Shown here: positions 5,807 to 7,643 of the stretch, piece by piece
Layout of the letters: each line of letters begins with the position of its first letter
Position numbering within the stretch: position 1 is the first letter of the stretch
Source: Chloroflexota bacterium
Lineage (GTDB): Bacteria > Chloroflexota > Dehalococcoidia > Lucifugimonadales > UBA3495
Reading direction: 5' to 3'
DNA length: 7,643 nt
Assembly: GCA_022562335.1 (NCBI GenBank)
Contig: JADFPM010000128.1
Location: 1-7,643 of the forward strand
Notes under the pieces: generated by a model
What the model was told of the DNA's origin: nothing
Databases searched by the model: none
The model's input: only the letters and a program-made list of their open reading frames with translations
Made by a program: the position numbers and the translations under genes

Positions 5807-6178
5807 TTACCTGCGGCTGCTGGTCAGAGCGCCATAAGTGGCTACCAGGAAAGGTACGCAGTAAGTAAGTGGGATCTTCCAGTACAGGGCGTTGTTCCAG
5901 TGGCCCGAAATCAGTATGTCACCCTGGTTCAACAAGGTTAGCAACGTTCCAACCAACGCCGCCGCTACGAACGACCTTTTCACCATTGGCCCATGCTTCA
6001 GGGCGCAGTAGATGCACTTGATCGATTCCGCCGCTAGATCGGGTGATCCCGGAACCGGTCTAGATTTAAAGGTGAAACTTAGGCGTTGACCAAGGAATCG
6101 TCCGCAGTTGCCACAACTGTTGTCACCGGAGCTTACCTCAGTTCCCGCCTCAAGAGTTTGGCCCATTCGTTGCCCCAT
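5807..6178 (-). CDS. NrtS-like small membrane protein with N-terminal four-cysteine motif
   Basis: The 123-residue product has two parts. Residues 66-123 resemble NrtS-type nitrate/nitrite transporters, small two-helix proteins: VKRSFVAAALVGTLLTLLNQGD (helix 1 about 69-86) and WKIPLTYCVPFLVATYGAL (helix 2 about 101-118), ending in SSRR. The first part carries two Cys-x2-Cys pairs, SCGNCGRFLG (Cys22, Cys25) and IKCIYCALKHGP (Cys55, Cys58), which look like one zinc ribbon. NrtS homologues are thought to pass nitrate or nitrite across the cytoplasmic membrane, probably as oligomers because one chain has only two helices. The start is uncertain: ATG at 6178 or at 6166 (better spaced from an AGGATGGGG stretch). 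A start at Met65 would yield only the membrane part. It is convergent with lexA and divergent from the PHP gene. The NrtS assignment is from memory of the family, not a search. Confidence 0.7.
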   Translation of the reverse strand: MGQRMGQTLEAGTEVSSGDNSCGNCGRFLGQRLSFTFKSRPVPGSPDLAAESIKCIYCALKHGPMVKRSFVAAALVGTLLTLLNQGDILISGHWNNALYWKIPLTYCVPFLVATYGALTSSRR

Positions 6179-6387
6179 CCTGTCTTTGCCACTTCCCGCC
6201 GAATTTTTGTTCTATCGCTGTTGGCTGATGGCCATGAAACAGCCCGGCGGCCAATCAATGGTACACCAGGCAAATCCCGGTGTTTTCTAGTTTTGGGTTT
6301 TGGGGTTTCGATCGGTGGTTCGGACCTGCCAAGGGACTCGGGGATTTAGGCCATCCAGCCACCCGAGTATTGGATTCACCGGTGCGC

Positions 6388-6396
6388 TGGTATAAT
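6388..6396 (+). promoter_or_regulatory. Extended -10 promoter of the PHP gene
   Basis: TGGTATAAT, identical to the gyrB element, has its TATAAT at 6391-6396. Transcription would begin near 6403, leaving a leader of about 54 bases before the ATG at 6457. A loose TTGGAT (6370-6375) is too close to serve as a standard -35. Confidence 0.6.
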
Positions 6397-6456
6397 CACA
6401 TCCGGTTCCAGCGTAGCCCTAGACGGCACGATGCCGGGCGCCGGCCAGAGGTTGAT

Positions 6457-7146
6457 ATGTACGATTTTCATACCCACACGTTTCTAAGCGATGGGGTTTT
6501 GTCACCCATCGAACTCATCCGCCGGGCTCTCGTCGCCGGCTACCGTGCTATTGGAGTAACTGACCACGTGGGCGTGGGCAACCTGGAATATGTGGTTAAG
6601 ACCCTGGTCAAAGACTGTGCCGAGGCATGCAAACGGTGGGAGATCTTGGCCATCCCCGGTGTGGAGATCACCCATGTTCCCAAGGATGACATAGATATGG
6701 TGGCCAGGACCGCCAAGGAGTTGGGCGCTAGATTGGTGACCGTCCATGGGGAAACCATCGTCGAACCCGTGGAACCCGGCACCAACGAAGCTGCAGCGCG
6801 TTCAAAGGCGGTGGATGTGCTGGCCCATCCAGGATTGATCACCTTTGACGATGCCCGTCTGGCGTCGGAAAACGGGGTGTTTCTGGAGGTATCGGCCCGG
6901 AAGGGCCACAGTTTCACCAACGGGCACGTGGTGAGGACGGCCAAGGCCGCAGGGGCTTCCACCGTACTTGATTCCGATGCCCATGAGCCTGGAGACCTTT
7001 TGAATCCGGAACTGACTCGGAAGATAGCGAAAGGCGCAGGCCTCAACGACGAAGAGGTCCACGCCCTTCTTGAGTTAAATCCCCAGTCCCTATTGACCCG
7101 CTTAGGGTTTGATGCGGCTTTGCCGTCTCCAGCAGCCAAGGCTTGA
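6457..7146 (+). CDS. PHP-domain phosphoesterase (histidinol-phosphatase-related)
   Basis: PHP proteins use a cluster of two or three metals to hydrolyse phosphoesters. This 229-residue protein shows the set in order: HTHTFLSDG (His5, His7), TDH (Asp36, His37), PGVEITH (Glu70, His73), VHGET (His97), AHPG (His124), LEVSARKGHS (Glu144) and DSDAH (Asp174, His176). All expected ligands are present, so it should be active. It resembles the 'histidinol phosphatase and related PHP hydrolase' group, but no histidine genes are nearby and the substrate is unknown. The ATG at 6457 follows AGAGG (6447-6451) by 5 bases. A longer in-frame version from 6280 would run through the promoter and adds no family sequence. 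The gene ends 36 bases from the convergent zinc-ribbon gene. Confidence 0.88.
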   Translation: MYDFHTHTFLSDGVLSPIELIRRALVAGYRAIGVTDHVGVGNLEYVVKTLVKDCAEACKRWEILAIPGVEITHVPKDDIDMVARTAKELGARLVTVHGETIVEPVEPGTNEAAARSKAVDVLAHPGLITFDDARLASENGVFLEVSARKGHSFTNGHVVRTAKAAGASTVLDSDAHEPGDLLNPELTRKIAKGAGLNDEEVHALLELNPQSLLTRLGFDAALPSPAAKA

Positions 7147-7182
7147 TCCTAAGACGGGCTGGTTGAACCCTGCGTCCGGTTG

Positions 7183-7323
7183 TTAGGACTTGCCTATGCG
7201 AAATACCTTGGTGCCGCATACAGGGCAGACGCCCTGGGTGGCAGGGCGCCCGTTTTTGAGTGTTACCTGCTGTGGGTTCCGTATTTCCTGTTTACCTCGG
7301 CACTTGAAGCAGTAAGCCTCCAT
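7183..7323 (-). CDS. DUF5679-type four-cysteine zinc-ribbon microprotein
   Basis: This is a 46-residue protein with Cys5-x2-Cys8 (AYCFKCRGK) and Cys33-x2-Cys36 (GVCPVCGTKVFRIGK), a classic four-cysteine zinc knuckle pair. Between them are QQVTLKNGRPATQ, which together with the ends matches what I recall of DUF5679, a domain of unknown function common in Chloroflexota and Actinomycetota. Roles of such miniribbons are unknown; nucleic-acid or ribosome contact is only a guess. The ATG at 7323-7321 has a strong GGAGGGGGG 7 bases upstream. An in-frame upstream ATG (7380) adds 19 residues unlike the family and passes through the ribosome-binding site. It is convergent with the PHP gene, with no clear terminator in the 36-base gap. 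Confidence 0.88.
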   Translation of the reverse strand: MEAYCFKCRGKQEIRNPQQVTLKNGRPATQGVCPVCGTKVFRIGKS

Positions 7324-7354
7324 AATCTGACCCCCCTCCAAATTTGGATACTTT

Positions 7355-7369
7355 ATGCCTTTAAGGCAT
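7355..7369. repeat. 15-base palindrome upstream of the zinc-ribbon gene
   Basis: ATGCCTT (7355-7361), one central T, and AAGGCAT (7363-7369) form a perfect palindrome 32 bases upstream of the zinc-ribbon ATG. It could be an operator, or a small hairpin if transcribed. Its CTTTAAGGCAT is close to CTTTAGGCAT at 2345-2354 in the gyrB leader. Confidence 0.4.
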
Positions 7370-7510
7370 CCGAAATGCATTCTGGGGTTGGTTGAAACGC
7401 CTTCAAACGCTGGCGGAACAACCGCAGCTTGATCCTACCGGATCGCCGTGTCCACACACACCAAAGGCGTGTTTAGAACCGCGTATCCCCAGCTTTACAT
7501 AAACGTCTCA

Positions 7511-7538
7511 AATATACAGGCACTACGGTTATTGTCAA
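7511..7538 (-). promoter_or_regulatory. Putative minus-strand promoter near the right edge
   Basis: On the minus strand, TTGACA (7538-7533) is followed after 16 bases by TATATT (7516-7511). Transcription from near 7505 would give the zinc-ribbon gene a leader of about 180 bases. It overlaps an unexplained open frame, so only one of the two readings may be right. Confidence 0.4.
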
Positions 7539-7643
7539 GGCGCCAAGGGAGCCGATTACTGATTGGGGCGCACCCAAATATAAGCGCATGCCGCAATACC
7601 TACTTACCTTTGATATTCTAGTGTGTATGTTATCTAACCAGCC

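Larger units (their letters stand above)
7324..7643. other. 320-base right-edge region without a secure gene
   Basis: This stretch is more AT-rich than the rest of the window. It holds the ribosome site and palindrome before the zinc-ribbon gene and a minus-strand promoter candidate. It also has a minus-strand frame open from the edge (7643) to a TAA at 7475-7473. From an ATG at 7589 that frame encodes 38 residues containing GSLGALTITVVPVYLRR and KAGD. These faintly recall AbrB/SpoVT-type domains, but the spacing between them is short and no full domain is visible, so I do not call a gene. Confidence 0.35.

Noticed and set aside
6280..6456. N-terminal extension of the PHP protein
   Set aside because: It spans the extended -10 at 6388-6396 and lacks family similarity; the ATG at 6457 has its own ribosome site and matches family N-termini.
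6540..7139. Minus-strand open frame of 199 codons
   Set aside because: It is antisense to the PHP gene, which has all its metal ligands in the plus frame.
7440..7475. DnaA-box-like TGTCCACAC near the right edge
   Set aside because: It is a single poor match with no cluster, and no dnaA or dnaN nearby; not enough to suggest an origin.

Overview
The window is a G+C-rich bacterial chromosome segment of mostly housekeeping genes. The gene set (a single ~640-residue gyrB with no gyrA beside it, rpsT with a basic tail, a Gram-positive-style SOS box before lexA, a tiny four-cysteine protein of the DUF5679 type and an NrtS-like membrane protein) suggests Chloroflexota, perhaps Dehalococcoidia/SAR202. 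This is inferred from family resemblance only; there is no rRNA to confirm it. No tRNA, rRNA, CRISPR array, insertion sequence or phage gene was seen.

Left part (1-2030): on the minus strand, a Rid-family protein lies upstream of an M20-type peptidase that runs off the left edge. Back-to-back with them, on the plus strand, is a Nudix hydrolase whose extended -10 sits so close to its ATG that the mRNA is probably leaderless. It is followed by an unassigned protein built of two copies of a dimeric alpha/beta-barrel domain.

Centre (2031-5789): an AT-rich regulatory stretch carries an extended -10 promoter overlapped by a perfect inverted repeat, then gyrB. Next come rpsT, with a near-consensus promoter, a folded leader and a TTG start, and lexA, with its own SOS box. 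These three genes serve DNA topology, ribosome assembly and DNA-damage control. Each appears to have its own promoter.

Right part (5790-7643): convergent with lexA is a small two-helix membrane protein resembling the nitrate/nitrite transporter NrtS, preceded by a four-cysteine N-terminal segment. Divergent from it is a PHP-domain phosphoesterase with an extended -10 promoter, and convergent with that is the 46-residue zinc-ribbon protein. The last ~260 bases hold a minus-strand promoter candidate and an unexplained open frame entering from the right edge.

I see no clearly new multi-gene system. The points most worth a second look are the cysteine-motif plus NrtS arrangement, the inverted repeat over the gyrB promoter, the Rid protein lacking the usual arginine, the duplicated barrel protein, and the repeated TGGTATA(A/C)T promoter element.
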